From: Leptospiraceae bacterium
GTDB taxonomy: Bacteria > Spirochaetota > Leptospiria > Leptospirales > Leptospiraceae
Length of the DNA: 64,000 nt
Direction: 5' to 3'
Assembly: GCA_024233875.1 (NCBI GenBank)
Contig: JACKPB010000005.1
Coordinates: 258,501 to 322,500 of the forward strand
The translations under genes were made by a program, and so were the position numbers. Positions 16,646 to 25,672 of this stretch are shown here, in pieces (within the stretch, counting starts at the first letter, position 1; every line of letters starts with the position of its first letter). Under the pieces are notes generated by a model. The model was given only the letters and a program-made list of their open reading frames with translations, ran no database searches and was not told where the DNA came from.

Positions 16646-18229
16646 TTATTTTTTAAGGGTCTTGATTAATTTTTTCAGGGATTTCAATACAACAATCATA
16701 GTCATCAATTGAGGTCCTACCCCCAGAGAAGTAGGCAAGACAGAAGAATCCATTACATAAAGATTCTCCAAGCCGTACAATTTCAGATTCTTATCCACTC
16801 CTCCAAGGGAAGAATTTGATGATAAGGAAATAGATCCGTGAGGATGAATCGAATTCAAAATCAATTGTTTTCTGTGTGAAGGATCATTCAAAATCCAATC
16901 AAAACTATCCGCACTGTTGACGGGAAGAGGATCGGTTCGGTTCAAAAAAGGTAAAACAATGTACTTAGCACCCGCATGGGAATAGATCCTACAGAGTTGT
17001 CTGATTCCCATAAGTAATTGTTTCTCATCTTCCGGTGAGAGTTCATAGAATATTTTCTTTTCCCCACTCCTCCAATCTACTCTTCCTAGTGTTTTTCCCT
17101 TCACCCCATCTCTTACCTGAACTACCGCTGATGCAGAATAACTGAACTTTTGAAGGGTGTTGAAAAGGGAAATTCCATTATAGGGCAATAATCTAGAATA
17201 AGATGAAGGTCGAATGTTCCAGGTATCTATCCAATACTTGGAATTTGACTCTCCATCGATTCTTAATAATTGAGGGATTCCTCTGTGCATATCTATTTTA
17301 GATTCAAAGACCCCCATTACAGTAGCCCCCGGATGGAGTTTTAAATTGGTTCCCACAGATTTATTACCCAATCCCGATCGAATGAGAAGTGCGGGGCTTT
17401 CAATCGGTCCTGCAGAAACGATTACTGTTTTTGCGAAAACTTCCATACGATTGATTGTGCCCGAAATAGGGGGCTCATGTGGGTCTTTAACAAATTCTGC
17501 AAGTACTCTTTTTTTGATTCCATCCTCGATTTTTAAGACTCTCATCTGAGTAAATATTTTTGCACCAAAATCTAGAGCTGCCGGTATATAATTCATGTAC
17601 ATGGACTGCTTTGCATTGATCGGACAACCTAACGAACAACGTCCGAGGCCCTGACATTTATGACTTAGAGCAGTATAATAATAGAATGGAAGATTCAAGT
17701 CTCTAAGAACCGGTAAGAGAATCGATTGATTCGGACCCAGGAGATCTTCGGAAGGTACTTCAAATTTAAGAAAAGATTCAATCTCATCCACTAAATCCTG
17801 AGTCTCATTTTCACGATAACCGGAGATTCCAAAAATCTTTTCCCAATCATCAAAAATATTATTTCTTGGATATGCAATAGTTTTGTAATTGACAGTTGTG
17901 GAACCTCCGAGGGTTTTTCCCTGAAATACAGAAAGGTAATTATTTTCTGACATCTGAAAACCTGAGTCCCGATAAAATCTTGAAAGCGAATACACTTCAT
18001 CAGTTTTGAAATGTCCCGGATGAAAATAACTTCCTTCTTCCAACATAAGAACTCTGAATCCGGCCCTCGATAGCTCGTAAGCAGCCAAAGAACCACCTGC
18101 TCCGGATCCGATGATAACTACATCAACTTCGATTTTATAAATATTTAGATCACCGCTGGATTGAAGACCTTCCAACTTTGCATGCTTTTCGGGAGTGGTG
18201 ATTTTATCGTTCTGAACCGGTAGTTTCAT
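16646..18229 (-). CDS. GMC-type FAD-dependent oxidoreductase (membrane dehydrogenase large subunit)
   Basis: 527 residues. The FAD-binding Rossmann motif VVIIGSGAGGSLAAYELSR lies at about 38-57, the GMC motif GKTLGGSTTVNY near 105, and the C-terminal HPHGSISLSSNSSLGGVD (active-site His region) and VLPTSLGVGPQLM at about 465-515. A cysteine cluster, CQGLGRCSLGCPINAKQS, lies mid-protein; this is typical of the cholesterol oxidase / long-chain alcohol dehydrogenase branch rather than glucose oxidase. The enzyme probably oxidises a sugar or alcohol and passes electrons to the respiratory chain. It begins one base after the stop of its putative small subunit at 18231-18728, so the two are co-transcribed. 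Confidence 0.92.
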   Translation of the reverse strand: MKLPVQNDKITTPEKHAKLEGLQSSGDLNIYKIEVDVVIIGSGAGGSLAAYELSRAGFRVLMLEEGSYFHPGHFKTDEVYSLSRFYRDSGFQMSENNYLSVFQGKTLGGSTTVNYKTIAYPRNNIFDDWEKIFGISGYRENETQDLVDEIESFLKFEVPSEDLLGPNQSILLPVLRDLNLPFYYYTALSHKCQGLGRCSLGCPINAKQSMYMNYIPAALDFGAKIFTQMRVLKIEDGIKKRVLAEFVKDPHEPPISGTINRMEVFAKTVIVSAGPIESPALLIRSGLGNKSVGTNLKLHPGATVMGVFESKIDMHRGIPQLLRIDGESNSKYWIDTWNIRPSSYSRLLPYNGISLFNTLQKFSYSASAVVQVRDGVKGKTLGRVDWRSGEKKIFYELSPEDEKQLLMGIRQLCRIYSHAGAKYIVLPFLNRTDPLPVNSADSFDWILNDPSHRKQLILNSIHPHGSISLSSNSSLGGVDKNLKLYGLENLYVMDSSVLPTSLGVGPQLMTMIVVLKSLKKLIKTLKK

Positions 18230-18230
18230 A

Positions 18231-18728
18231 TCAGACCTTATATTCCATAATTTCTAAAATTCTTTTACTACCGGAGATGAGAAAGACAGTAAACTCATTC
18301 AGAAATCTATACATTGATCTGGAAAATTCACTCTCTGAATTTTTCCATTGTTTGATTCGACTCACTCTGTCTTCCGAATTCATGAAGGCAACAGGTATCG
18401 GGTTTCGATCAATCAGAATGCCAAATATAGGTGAAGAAAATAAATCGGGAACATCCATAATCACTTCATCAAATTGAACCGATCCTCCTGCTTTTTTATA
18501 AAAAAACTTATCCATTTCCACTCCCAGATCAATCTGATCAATAGGAAATCCTTCCAGAAAGACCTCTGTAAGAATCTGAATGTTATTGTATTGATCTTCG
18601 GTCAGATAGTTAAGATTTTTGTCAGAATAAGGCACTCTGGAACAGGAACCTAATTTTGAGGAAATAAGGAATAATGTAGACAACCTTATACCCAACTTCA
18701 AAAATTTATTTCTGCTGAATTGCTTCAT
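18231..18728 (-). CDS. Gluconate 2-dehydrogenase subunit 3-like lipoprotein
   Basis: 165 residues with a basic leader and hydrophobic stretch ending in a lipobox-like LGSCS (Cys29). The mature region YLTEDQYNNIQILTEVFLEG followed by FPIDQIDLGVEMDKFF fits the gluconate_2-dh3 family of small subunits. These accompany GMC dehydrogenases and help export or anchor them. Position supports this: it lies directly upstream of the GMC gene with one base between. It overlaps the O-antigen ligase-like gene by 4 bases, so all three genes may form one transcript. Confidence 0.82.
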   Translation of the reverse strand: MKQFSRNKFLKLGIRLSTLFLISSKLGSCSRVPYSDKNLNYLTEDQYNNIQILTEVFLEGFPIDQIDLGVEMDKFFYKKAGGSVQFDEVIMDVPDLFSSPIFGILIDRNPIPVAFMNSEDRVSRIKQWKNSESEFSRSMYRFLNEFTVFLISGSKRILEIMEYKV

Positions 18729-20041
18729 ATCTGTAATGCTTGTTCCCCCGATTCAGAACTGAGGTAAATGTAGTGCTGAAAGAATCCCAATAAGTACCAA
18801 AAAACGATCACAACCTCATCATCCTGAAAATAACACTGCAAAAGTCCTGCCGGAAATATTGATAGGATCCCATAAAACATAGCTCTTTTTTCCATAGGTG
18901 CTTTTAGTTTCGAAAATGAAAATAGGATACTATAAAGAAGTCCGATATAAAATAGTATTCCCGGATAACCCGAAATGACTCCCAGGTGAAAGTAATCGTT
19001 ATGAGCATGTCCCCTCTGTGTCACTTCGTAAAAGAAAACATGCTCCCTGTTCTTTTCGGATAGATCCAATCGACTCCTGTCTATTTCGGATGAATAATTT
19101 CCCGGACCGATTCCGATGATAGGAGAATTTTGAACCAGTGGGAAACTGGAGTGCCAGATGAAAGTTCTTCCGAAATCAGTATGTTTTTCATTTCCAAAAA
19201 ATGGTGAAATAGTTTTTCGAAATGTAGGTATAGTAGATAGAATAATTAATAAAACAAAAAAAATACCCAGAACTTTAAAAATGTATTTATTCAAAAACCT
19301 TATTGATTCTTCTTTTTGAATTGATAGATCTATATATCCAAAAAGAATAGCAATCCCGGTTCCAACTATAGCCGACCTGGCATTGTTCAATAAAAAAACG
19401 ACCATAAATACCAGAAGTAATAATCCTGATTTCATTCGGTTAGAATTTTTCTTAATCAGGTCCGAGAAGAATTTATAAAATGCAAAAGGGAAAAAAAACA
19501 TAAGTATTCCACCGAAAGTCAAATGTGTATTCATAAACCCAATAGGTAAGAATAATTCTATTCCCAAAACCCTTCCATTGTGATGCTGATAGGGCCAGGT
19601 GGTCACCTCTCTAAATAAGCTGTTGAATAAATAGGAAAAACGATAGAGACTAAAAATCGAGACAAACCCGGAGATGATAAGAACCAAGAGGGAGATTCCG
19701 AATGCTTTTTGAATCACAGGGGTTTCATCTTTCTCCAAGGTGGCAGTCATGAAAAATGCACCGAAAAGAAGAAAGTCCTTAAACTCAGATTTTTTTAAAT
19801 CATTAAAGAAAACAATAGGATCACGATAAGAATGATTGAAAAGAAAAGAGAGGAAGTACCATCCGAAGAGTAAGAAAGCAAATCCTATCAGAGGAGAAAA
19901 TTTCCAGTTTTTTCGTCTTTCGGAATCGGAGAGAAATGTAAAAAAACTCAACCCTAAAAATAACTGACTGATGGAAACAGAAATCGGACAGGTTATGATA
20001 GAAATTTGTAAAAATAGTAAAAATAATTTTTTTGTATTCAT
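18725..20041 (-). CDS. O-antigen ligase / Wzy-like polytopic membrane protein
   Basis: 438 residues with about ten to twelve transmembrane helices. The diagnostic periplasmic-loop motif RGHAHNDYFHLGVISGYPG lies near residue 340, with a conserved NARSAIVGTG near 225. These are features of the Wzy_C / WaaL family, which joins polysaccharide to lipid A-core or polymerises O-units in the periplasm. Which of the two it does cannot be told from sequence alone. Nearby heptosyltransferase and heptose-synthesis genes fit a role in lipopolysaccharide assembly. The GT4 gene starts 28 bp away, divergently. Confidence 0.88.
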   Translation of the reverse strand: MNTKKLFLLFLQISIITCPISVSISQLFLGLSFFTFLSDSERRKNWKFSPLIGFAFLLFGWYFLSFLFNHSYRDPIVFFNDLKKSEFKDFLLFGAFFMTATLEKDETPVIQKAFGISLLVLIISGFVSIFSLYRFSYLFNSLFREVTTWPYQHHNGRVLGIELFLPIGFMNTHLTFGGILMFFFPFAFYKFFSDLIKKNSNRMKSGLLLLVFMVVFLLNNARSAIVGTGIAILFGYIDLSIQKEESIRFLNKYIFKVLGIFFVLLIILSTIPTFRKTISPFFGNEKHTDFGRTFIWHSSFPLVQNSPIIGIGPGNYSSEIDRSRLDLSEKNREHVFFYEVTQRGHAHNDYFHLGVISGYPGILFYIGLLYSILFSFSKLKAPMEKRAMFYGILSIFPAGLLQCYFQDDEVVIVFWYLLGFFQHYIYLSSESGEQALQI

Positions 20042-20069
20042 CTAAAATACTTTCCTATAATTAGCCCGT

Positions 20070-21341
20070 ATGAGAGTAATTTACTTCACTGATACCTTTT
20101 TACCCAAGATTGATGGAATCACTATCTCCATTAAAAACTTTTCAGAAAGATTGTCACTAAAAGATTATGAATTTTTGATTTTATGCCCTGAGTATGGTGA
20201 GGGGGATTTTTCAAGATTGAATGATAAAGTATCCATAGAGAGATTTATGTGTGGATACCTACCCTCTTACCCTGACATAAAAGTCGTGCTACCCAATCCC
20301 GCTAAAATCACAAAATTGATAGAAGAGTTTAAACCGGATGTTTGCCACATACATACACCGGGTCTCCTGGGACAATATGGAATCAACGCCTGCGAGAAAT
20401 ATGCGATTCCTTCTGTGGGAACCTACCACACTCTAATTTCCGAACAGGATACATACGTCTCACTCTATCGTATTCTGAAATTGGACAAACTTTTTATGAA
20501 GATCAATAAATTTGATAAGACTCTAACCCTCAAGAGCCTTCTCAAATTTCAAAAATTTGACAACTTCAATATTCAGAAAAAAATACTTCTTAAACTTTGC
20601 AATAATCTCTATGAGAGATGTGACCTAATCATTTCCCCCTCCCATCTCTTAAAAAGTCAATTGCAGGAATACAATATTGATAGACCCATCACAGTAGTTT
20701 CAAATGGAATGGATCTTTCCCGCTTTAAGGGAAATATTCGGGAGTTGCCTGAGAATCCAAAGATTTTGCATGTGGGTCGTATTTCGTATGAAAAAAATTG
20801 TGATGTGATCATCAACGCTTTCAACTCACTTCTCCAATCCAAACCGGGAGCTACTCTAACAATCATAGGAGAAGGACCTGCACTGCCCTCACTCAAACTT
20901 CAGGCCGAACAGTTAAAAATTTCCGATAAGGTAATTTTCACAGGATTTGTTCCCAATACAGAACTTCATGAAATTTATCCCCAATACGATCTTTTCATGA
21001 CTGCCTCCACTATGGAGACACAGGGACTTGTGATACTGGAAGCCATTGCTTGCGGATTGCCGGCTGTAGGCGTCAAATCCTTCGCAATTCCTGAGTTGAT
21101 TCAGGAAGGTAAGAATGGTTTCAATTCCGAACCATTTCAACCCAGAGCTCTAGCCGAATTGGCTTTGAAAATCCTGAATGACAGAGACCTCTACAGAAGA
21201 TTTTCAGAAGCTTCTATGGAAATCGCTCAGGAACATGAACTGGGTAAATGTATAGATAAGATGGATGATGTTTACAAAGCAATGCTGGCTTACAAAAACA
21301 AACCCAAGAAGAAAACTCTTATGAATTTCTTTTTGAGTTGA
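20070..21341 (+). CDS. Glycosyltransferase family 4 (GT-B fold)
   Basis: 423 residues. The N-terminal acceptor domain starts MRVIYFTDTFLPKIDGITIS and includes DVCHIHTPGLLGQYG. The donor domain carries HVGRISYEKNCDVII (about 240) and the nucleotide-sugar motif METQGLVILEAIACGLPAVG (about 315). The layout is that of MgtA-like diacylglycerol glycosyltransferases and other GT4 enzymes of glycolipid or LPS synthesis. The acceptor is unknown. The stop abuts the convergent stop of the GT9 gene, with no intergenic DNA. Confidence 0.92.
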   Translation: MRVIYFTDTFLPKIDGITISIKNFSERLSLKDYEFLILCPEYGEGDFSRLNDKVSIERFMCGYLPSYPDIKVVLPNPAKITKLIEEFKPDVCHIHTPGLLGQYGINACEKYAIPSVGTYHTLISEQDTYVSLYRILKLDKLFMKINKFDKTLTLKSLLKFQKFDNFNIQKKILLKLCNNLYERCDLIISPSHLLKSQLQEYNIDRPITVVSNGMDLSRFKGNIRELPENPKILHVGRISYEKNCDVIINAFNSLLQSKPGATLTIIGEGPALPSLKLQAEQLKISDKVIFTGFVPNTELHEIYPQYDLFMTASTMETQGLVILEAIACGLPAVGVKSFAIPELIQEGKNGFNSEPFQPRALAELALKILNDRDLYRRFSEASMEIAQEHELGKCIDKMDDVYKAMLAYKNKPKKKTLMNFFLS

Positions 21342-22394
21342 TCACCAGGAAGAAGGTAAGTTTACAATCTGATTGATCTTCAGAATGACATCTGTTGGAT
21401 CAATCAGATTCATACAGGCAAAATCTTTTCGATAACAAACTGTATTTCCGTAAATACTACAGGGTCTGCACAGGAGTTCTACCTGCAGGACACCTGTTGT
21501 TTCCTGATTGTAAGGAGCAAATCCCGAGTAAGGATGAGTAGTTCCATAAATTCCAATTACTGGTTTCTTCAATAGTGCCATCAGGTGAACATTGGAAGAA
21601 TCCATCCCGATCATAAGGTCCAATTTTTCCATGATGCCCAATTCTCCCCGTATCCCGAGTTTCCCACCCGAAACAATGAAGACATTCGGATCTCCATCCG
21701 CCAATTGGTTTAATTTTTCCTCTTCTGAGGAAGATCCAAAAAGAAAAATATTCGCTTTGAATTCCTTTAAAATCAATTTTACAAGGTTTTCAGATTTGAA
21801 GAAAGGCCATTCTTTGAGTTTGTGACCTGCAAAGGGAGCAAATCCAATCCAAAGTGTGGCGCCTTTTTTTAGATTTCTTGATTTAAAAAAGTCTGAAGCA
21901 TAAAATTTTGAATCCGAATCTACATTGATCCAGGGTCCCCTTCGGGGAGGTGCAGGAAAACCTGCTATTTCAAATACTTTTAGATATCGATCCACAGCAT
22001 GTGGGAGGGGAGCTAGAATTTTGTTCTTTCGTTTGATTTGGTTGTTCTTTTCTTTTCTACCCTTATCAATCACAAATACAGGAACTTTTTTCCAGCGAAA
22101 GATCAAACTTAAGAGAATACTTCGTAGACTCCCGTGCAAATCGATCACCCGATCAAAAGGTCCCAGATGAATGATATCTTTGAAGAGTCGATAGATTCCC
22201 GAAAGTCCTCTGTACTTACGCATATTCATTCCGGTTACATGGACATTGGGAATGTTAAAGAAAAAGGGAGCGTAATTTCCCCTTGTTATCAAATTGATCT
22301 GGACATTGGGATATTTGGTTATTATAGAGATCAGCGCGGGAGCAAGGAGGGCAACATCACCCATAGCTGAAAATCTTAAGACTAATAAATTCAT
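21342..22394 (-). CDS. Heptosyltransferase-like glycosyltransferase family 9
   Basis: 350 residues. GT9 signatures are the N-terminal MNLLVLRFSAMGDVALLAP (R-x-S-x-x-G-D) and the C-terminal IGMDSSNVHLMALLKKPVI followed by GIYGTTHPYSGFAP, with a late Cys-rich LLCRPCSIYGNTVC. GT9 enzymes transfer heptose from ADP-heptose to the lipopolysaccharide inner core at the cytoplasmic face. The donor would be made by hldA/hldC a few kilobases away. The start overlaps the end of the DUF4254 gene by 4 bases, indicating translational coupling. Confidence 0.92.
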   Translation of the reverse strand: MNLLVLRFSAMGDVALLAPALISIITKYPNVQINLITRGNYAPFFFNIPNVHVTGMNMRKYRGLSGIYRLFKDIIHLGPFDRVIDLHGSLRSILLSLIFRWKKVPVFVIDKGRKEKNNQIKRKNKILAPLPHAVDRYLKVFEIAGFPAPPRRGPWINVDSDSKFYASDFFKSRNLKKGATLWIGFAPFAGHKLKEWPFFKSENLVKLILKEFKANIFLFGSSSEEEKLNQLADGDPNVFIVSGGKLGIRGELGIMEKLDLMIGMDSSNVHLMALLKKPVIGIYGTTHPYSGFAPYNQETTGVLQVELLCRPCSIYGNTVCYRKDFACMNLIDPTDVILKINQIVNLPSSW

Positions 22395-23002
22395 TTCTCG
22401 GTACTGGCTTTGTATAGAGATGGATTCAATTTTTTGTCATTGTACATCTTCATTTGACGATATACTTTCATGAACTTCAATCCCTTACTCAAATCATCGA
22501 CAAGCTCGGCAAAACACTTTTGTAAATCCTTTCTTTGATCTAATAAAATTTCCAGCTTGGATGCACAGGTCTTCTTATGAGACTCGTCCACATCATCTCT
22601 TTTGGTTTGCTCATCCATGTGGTAGATCTTTAATTCGAGGATGCTCATCCGATCTAAAAGCCATGCAGGTGTTTCTGAATTCATTCTGGCATCTTTACTA
22701 CGCTGTGTATCTTTGTAGAGATTGAAAAATAAGTCGTCTAAGATCTCGACGATATCTGTTCTTTCCTGGTTGAGAGAATCGATTTTCCTTTTGTATCTAA
22801 CTAGTTCGGCATCGGGCAAATCAGGTCTTCTGATCTCGTCTTCCACATGCCATTGAATGGTATCTATTTGGTTTTTCTTATAAATAGTAAACTCAAAACT
22901 ACCTTCCGTATATGGATTTTCAGAAGGAGATTCATTTCTATGCCAATCTACAACTGATTGTCTCATAACGTCTATAATTTTATCCGAATCCGGCAATTTC
23001 AT
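22391..23002 (-). CDS. DUF4254 family protein
   Basis: 203 residues, entirely helical, no signal peptide. Motifs such as NPYTEGSFEFTIYKKNQIDT, QWHVEDEIRRPD and ILELKIYHMDEQT are those of DUF4254. These proteins are usually encoded beside glycosyltransferases and have no established activity. Here it is coupled by a 4-bp overlap to a heptosyltransferase, and lies 28 bp after the signal peptidase gene. A role in glycosyltransferase function or assembly is inferred only from context. GAGAGAAATG at the start supplies the ribosome binding site. Confidence 0.88.
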   Translation of the reverse strand: MKLPDSDKIIDVMRQSVVDWHRNESPSENPYTEGSFEFTIYKKNQIDTIQWHVEDEIRRPDLPDAELVRYKRKIDSLNQERTDIVEILDDLFFNLYKDTQRSKDARMNSETPAWLLDRMSILELKIYHMDEQTKRDDVDESHKKTCASKLEILLDQRKDLQKCFAELVDDLSKGLKFMKVYRQMKMYNDKKLNPSLYKASTEK

Positions 23003-23030
23003 TTCTCTCTCCTGATTTCTATTTGACTCT

Positions 23031-23576
23031 TTACCATATCAATTTTCCCTGAATAGCTTCCGGACCTATCGACCCGAAATCCCGAGAATCCATACATTCA
23101 TCCCGATTGTCACACAAAACAAAGTATTCATTTTCCTTGAGGCTGAGATCCCGAAAGCTATCCCTATTGGATAAGTCCGGTGGAAAGTTCCTTTTTTCAT
23201 CTGAATGAAAAATTCCCTTTTCTGTAAGTGGCTTTCCATTCCTATAAATTTTTTTTCTTTTCATAGAAAGTTTGTCTCCGGGAAGACCGATCACTCTCCC
23301 GATGAAGCTAGAATTTTGATTGGGTGCACGGATAGCCAGAACATCCCCATAATTTATCGAGTGCTTTCTTATGATCGGTGAAAAAAATAATAAATCTTTT
23401 TTCTTAAAACTGGGAAACATACTCGAATCCGTTATTCTGTGTGGATAGATAACAAAGGATTTCAAAAAAAATGAAAATGCAAATGCCAGAATTAGAGAAA
23501 TCAGAACCCTGAGGATCAATTTGGGGAGTCCCGGCATAGACTCGGAAAGAGAATCTTTTCTTTTGTAGCTGTACAT
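23031..23576 (-). CDS. Signal peptidase I-like protein with altered catalytic residues
   Basis: 181 residues: a short cytosolic N-terminus, one transmembrane helix (about 20-42), then the S26 peptidase fold. Boxes are recognisable: DSSMFPSF with nucleophile Ser52, GRVIGLPGDKL (box D) and CDNRDECMDSRDFG (box E). The box D lysine that acts as general base (K in the usual I-K-R-V-I-G-L-P-G-D) is Gly93 here, and the box E serine equivalent to E. coli Ser278 is Cys161. It may be inactive, or use a different base. It heads a probable operon with DUF4254 and the heptosyltransferase. Confidence 0.85.
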   Translation of the reverse strand: MYSYKRKDSLSESMPGLPKLILRVLISLILAFAFSFFLKSFVIYPHRITDSSMFPSFKKKDLLFFSPIIRKHSINYGDVLAIRAPNQNSSFIGRVIGLPGDKLSMKRKKIYRNGKPLTEKGIFHSDEKRNFPPDLSNRDSFRDLSLKENEYFVLCDNRDECMDSRDFGSIGPEAIQGKLIW

Positions 23577-23636
23577 ATTTTCTTAAAGTCAGAATAATTT
23601 ATTTGCGAAATCAAGCAAGAAAATCATAATTCTCCT

Positions 23637-24170
23637 ATGCTATATAGATTTAGATCAATTGAACCCAGGATACATAGTACTGCTTTCATAGCTCCTAGTG
23701 CGGAAATCATTGGAGATGTCGTCATAGGTGAGGACACTTCCATTTGGTTTCAGTGTTTGGTACGTGGAGATGTGAACTACATTCGAATTGGTGATAGGTG
23801 CAATATCCAGGACAAAACTCTGATTCATGTTGCCCGGGATGAGTTTCCGGTAACCATAGGAAATAATGTTTCCATCGGGCATTCTGTGACCTTACACGGA
23901 TGTGTATTGAAAGATCACTCCTTTGTTGGAATGGGCTCCACAGTAATGGATGGAGTGGAAATTGGAGAGTATTCTTTCGTTGGAGCGGGTTCACTCGTCA
24001 CTCCGGGAAAGAAAATTCCTCCGGGAATGCTACTCATGGGAAGACCGGCTAAAATTCTAAGAGAAATCAATGAGAACGAAAGAATGATTATCGAAAGAAC
24101 CTATAAAAATTATCAAAAATACAAGGAAAATTATAGAAACCCCGAAATGTTTCAAAAAATGGATGATTAA
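23637..24170 (+). CDS. Gamma-carbonic anhydrase family hexapeptide protein
   Basis: 177 residues forming a left-handed beta-helix of hexapeptide repeats (STAFIAPSAEIIGDVVIGED onwards) with a C-terminal helix. Zinc ligands are His64 (TLIHVARD), His82 and His87 (IGHSVTLHGC), with the canonical five-residue spacing of the last pair. The family (YrdA/PaaY/CaiE) includes active carbonic anhydrases and proteins of unknown activity. It forms a trimer with metal at subunit interfaces. It overlaps the convergent MCE gene by 4 bases. Confidence 0.92.
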   Translation: MLYRFRSIEPRIHSTAFIAPSAEIIGDVVIGEDTSIWFQCLVRGDVNYIRIGDRCNIQDKTLIHVARDEFPVTIGNNVSIGHSVTLHGCVLKDHSFVGMGSTVMDGVEIGEYSFVGAGSLVTPGKKIPPGMLLMGRPAKILREINENERMIIERTYKNYQKYKENYRNPEMFQKMDD

Positions 24171-24886
24171 AAAGCAGTTAGAGCCGCACGGATAAAGCTT
24201 GTAACGGGTGCCTGCTCTCTCGTGTCCTCCAAACCTTCCCTGAGTTCACGCAGAACGATTTGTGCGTCTGTGAGAGTAGTGTTCACATTCATATGAATCT
24301 CATCATTATTGATGAGTTTACCTATCGTGCCCTCCCCTGAATTGATTTTAGAACTGATTTCTGCTATGTTTGAGATTGTTTTCCGGATGTCGGCACGATT
24401 TTCTGCTATCAATTCAGATAGACTGACGAGAGGATCATCACTCGTCCCACCTTCGATCTTTCTTTTTTTGATCTCCTGTTCTTTCAGGTGTGTGGTACTG
24501 GAATCTCCGGGATCGATTGCGATTACCCTTCCCGAAAGGAGACTTTCATTTCTAATTTTTATCCTATAATTCTCATAGAGTCTTAGGGGTTGCTGAAGCA
24601 CCACCACAACTTCTACTTTGGTATTGACAATTCTGGACTCATCCTGAACAGGCTCTCCATTCAAATCCAATTGTACCAATCTCACTCTCGAAACATATCC
24701 ATAGGGAACTCCCTGAACTGTAACTTTTGAGCCAGTCTTGAGACCTTCAGAATTTGGAAAGAAGATCGACATAGTGTGTAGTTCTTTTTTTAGCGGACCT
24801 CCCTCTGTGATGATTGTGAAATAACCAACCACACCCAAAGCTACAAAAAACAGAGTTCCTACAAGGAAAAATTGAATACTTTTCAT
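24167..24886 (-). CDS. MCE/MlaD family lipid-transport protein
   Basis: 239 residues with one N-terminal transmembrane helix (FFLVGTLFFVALGVVGYF), then an MCE domain at about 38-120 (LKTGSKVTVQGVPYGYVSRV), then a helical tail with repeated asparagine/threonine segments (AEISSKINSGEGTIGKLIN). MCE proteins form hexameric rings in the periplasm that carry phospholipids between membranes, working with an MlaE/MlaF permease and ATPase. Neither partner gene is in this window. The start lies inside the divergently transcribed next gene. Confidence 0.9.
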   Translation of the reverse strand: MKSIQFFLVGTLFFVALGVVGYFTIITEGGPLKKELHTMSIFFPNSEGLKTGSKVTVQGVPYGYVSRVRLVQLDLNGEPVQDESRIVNTKVEVVVVLQQPLRLYENYRIKIRNESLLSGRVIAIDPGDSSTTHLKEQEIKKRKIEGGTSDDPLVSLSELIAENRADIRKTISNIAEISSKINSGEGTIGKLINNDEIHMNVNTTLTDAQIVLRELREGLEDTREQAPVTSFIRAALTAF

Positions 24887-25651
24887 ACGTCAAATTTTGT
24901 TAATTGGACTATCGGTGGCTTTGGAGTAGAATTCTTTTTTTTCATTTTTATTTTTTTTGGAATCCTCCTCCTGAGTTTTTCCGGGGTAAAGTCAATAATT
25001 GAAGTACCCTTTTCCGATAGTACATTTATGAACCAAATGGAAGAAAAGTGGATTCTACAAAATAGGAAAGAAGACGATTTTTACGCTCTGGATAAAAAAT
25101 TCCTCTCGGGTCATTACAATGATCCCATAGAAATAGTCTCGATAGAACCCAAATTCATTTCTTTTCTTTTGATGAATTCATTACTTTATCGGGAGCAATT
25201 TCAGAAAAATCAAACAGTTATCTTCCCCTCAGCAGAAATCAAAAAATTAGTTTTCAAACACTATTCTAACCTCAATTTCAATGAGTACTTCACAGGTGAG
25301 TTCTTTCCGTTTTCCATTCCCAAAAAAAGCATGGAAGATGAAAATCCTTTAGAGAATTTCCCTTTTTTTGAAGGTAGAAACTTTTCGATGACTCATGGGA
25401 GCAGAACAACACGTTACGCAAGCTCCGGTGGCTTTATCGGAAATCATTCGATCAGCGTTCAAAGTATTGTTGAGTCTCTGTTCTCCAAGTTCTCCCTCAC
25501 AGGCAAAAAGGGAAAACTGTATCTCCGAACTTCCCACTCTTCCTACCTTTACATTTTGAATCCCAACCAAAAGAAAAAGATATTCTTTGTTCAGGAAAAA
25601 AAAGAAGAGAAACCTTCATTCTTATTTTTCTGTATTGACGTTATTCTCTAG
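24872..25651 (+). CDS. Hypothetical membrane-anchored protein
   Basis: 259 residues with one very hydrophobic phenylalanine-rich helix near residues 20-40 and a soluble remainder with no recognised domain. The first start is TTG at 24872, preceded by AAGGAAAAA. It overlaps the divergent MCE gene by 15 bases, so a later start is possible. The stop is 21 bases before hldA, making it likely the first gene of the hldA-hldC transcript. Nothing in the sequence shows its function. Confidence 0.7.
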   Translation: MNTFHTSNFVNWTIGGFGVEFFFFIFIFFGILLLSFSGVKSIIEVPFSDSTFMNQMEEKWILQNRKEDDFYALDKKFLSGHYNDPIEIVSIEPKFISFLLMNSLLYREQFQKNQTVIFPSAEIKKLVFKHYSNLNFNEYFTGEFFPFSIPKKSMEDENPLENFPFFEGRNFSMTHGSRTTRYASSGGFIGNHSISVQSIVESLFSKFSLTGKKGKLYLRTSHSSYLYILNPNQKKKIFFVQEKKEEKPSFLFFCIDVIL

Positions 25652-25672
25652 TCAAAAAATCTTTCCATAAAA

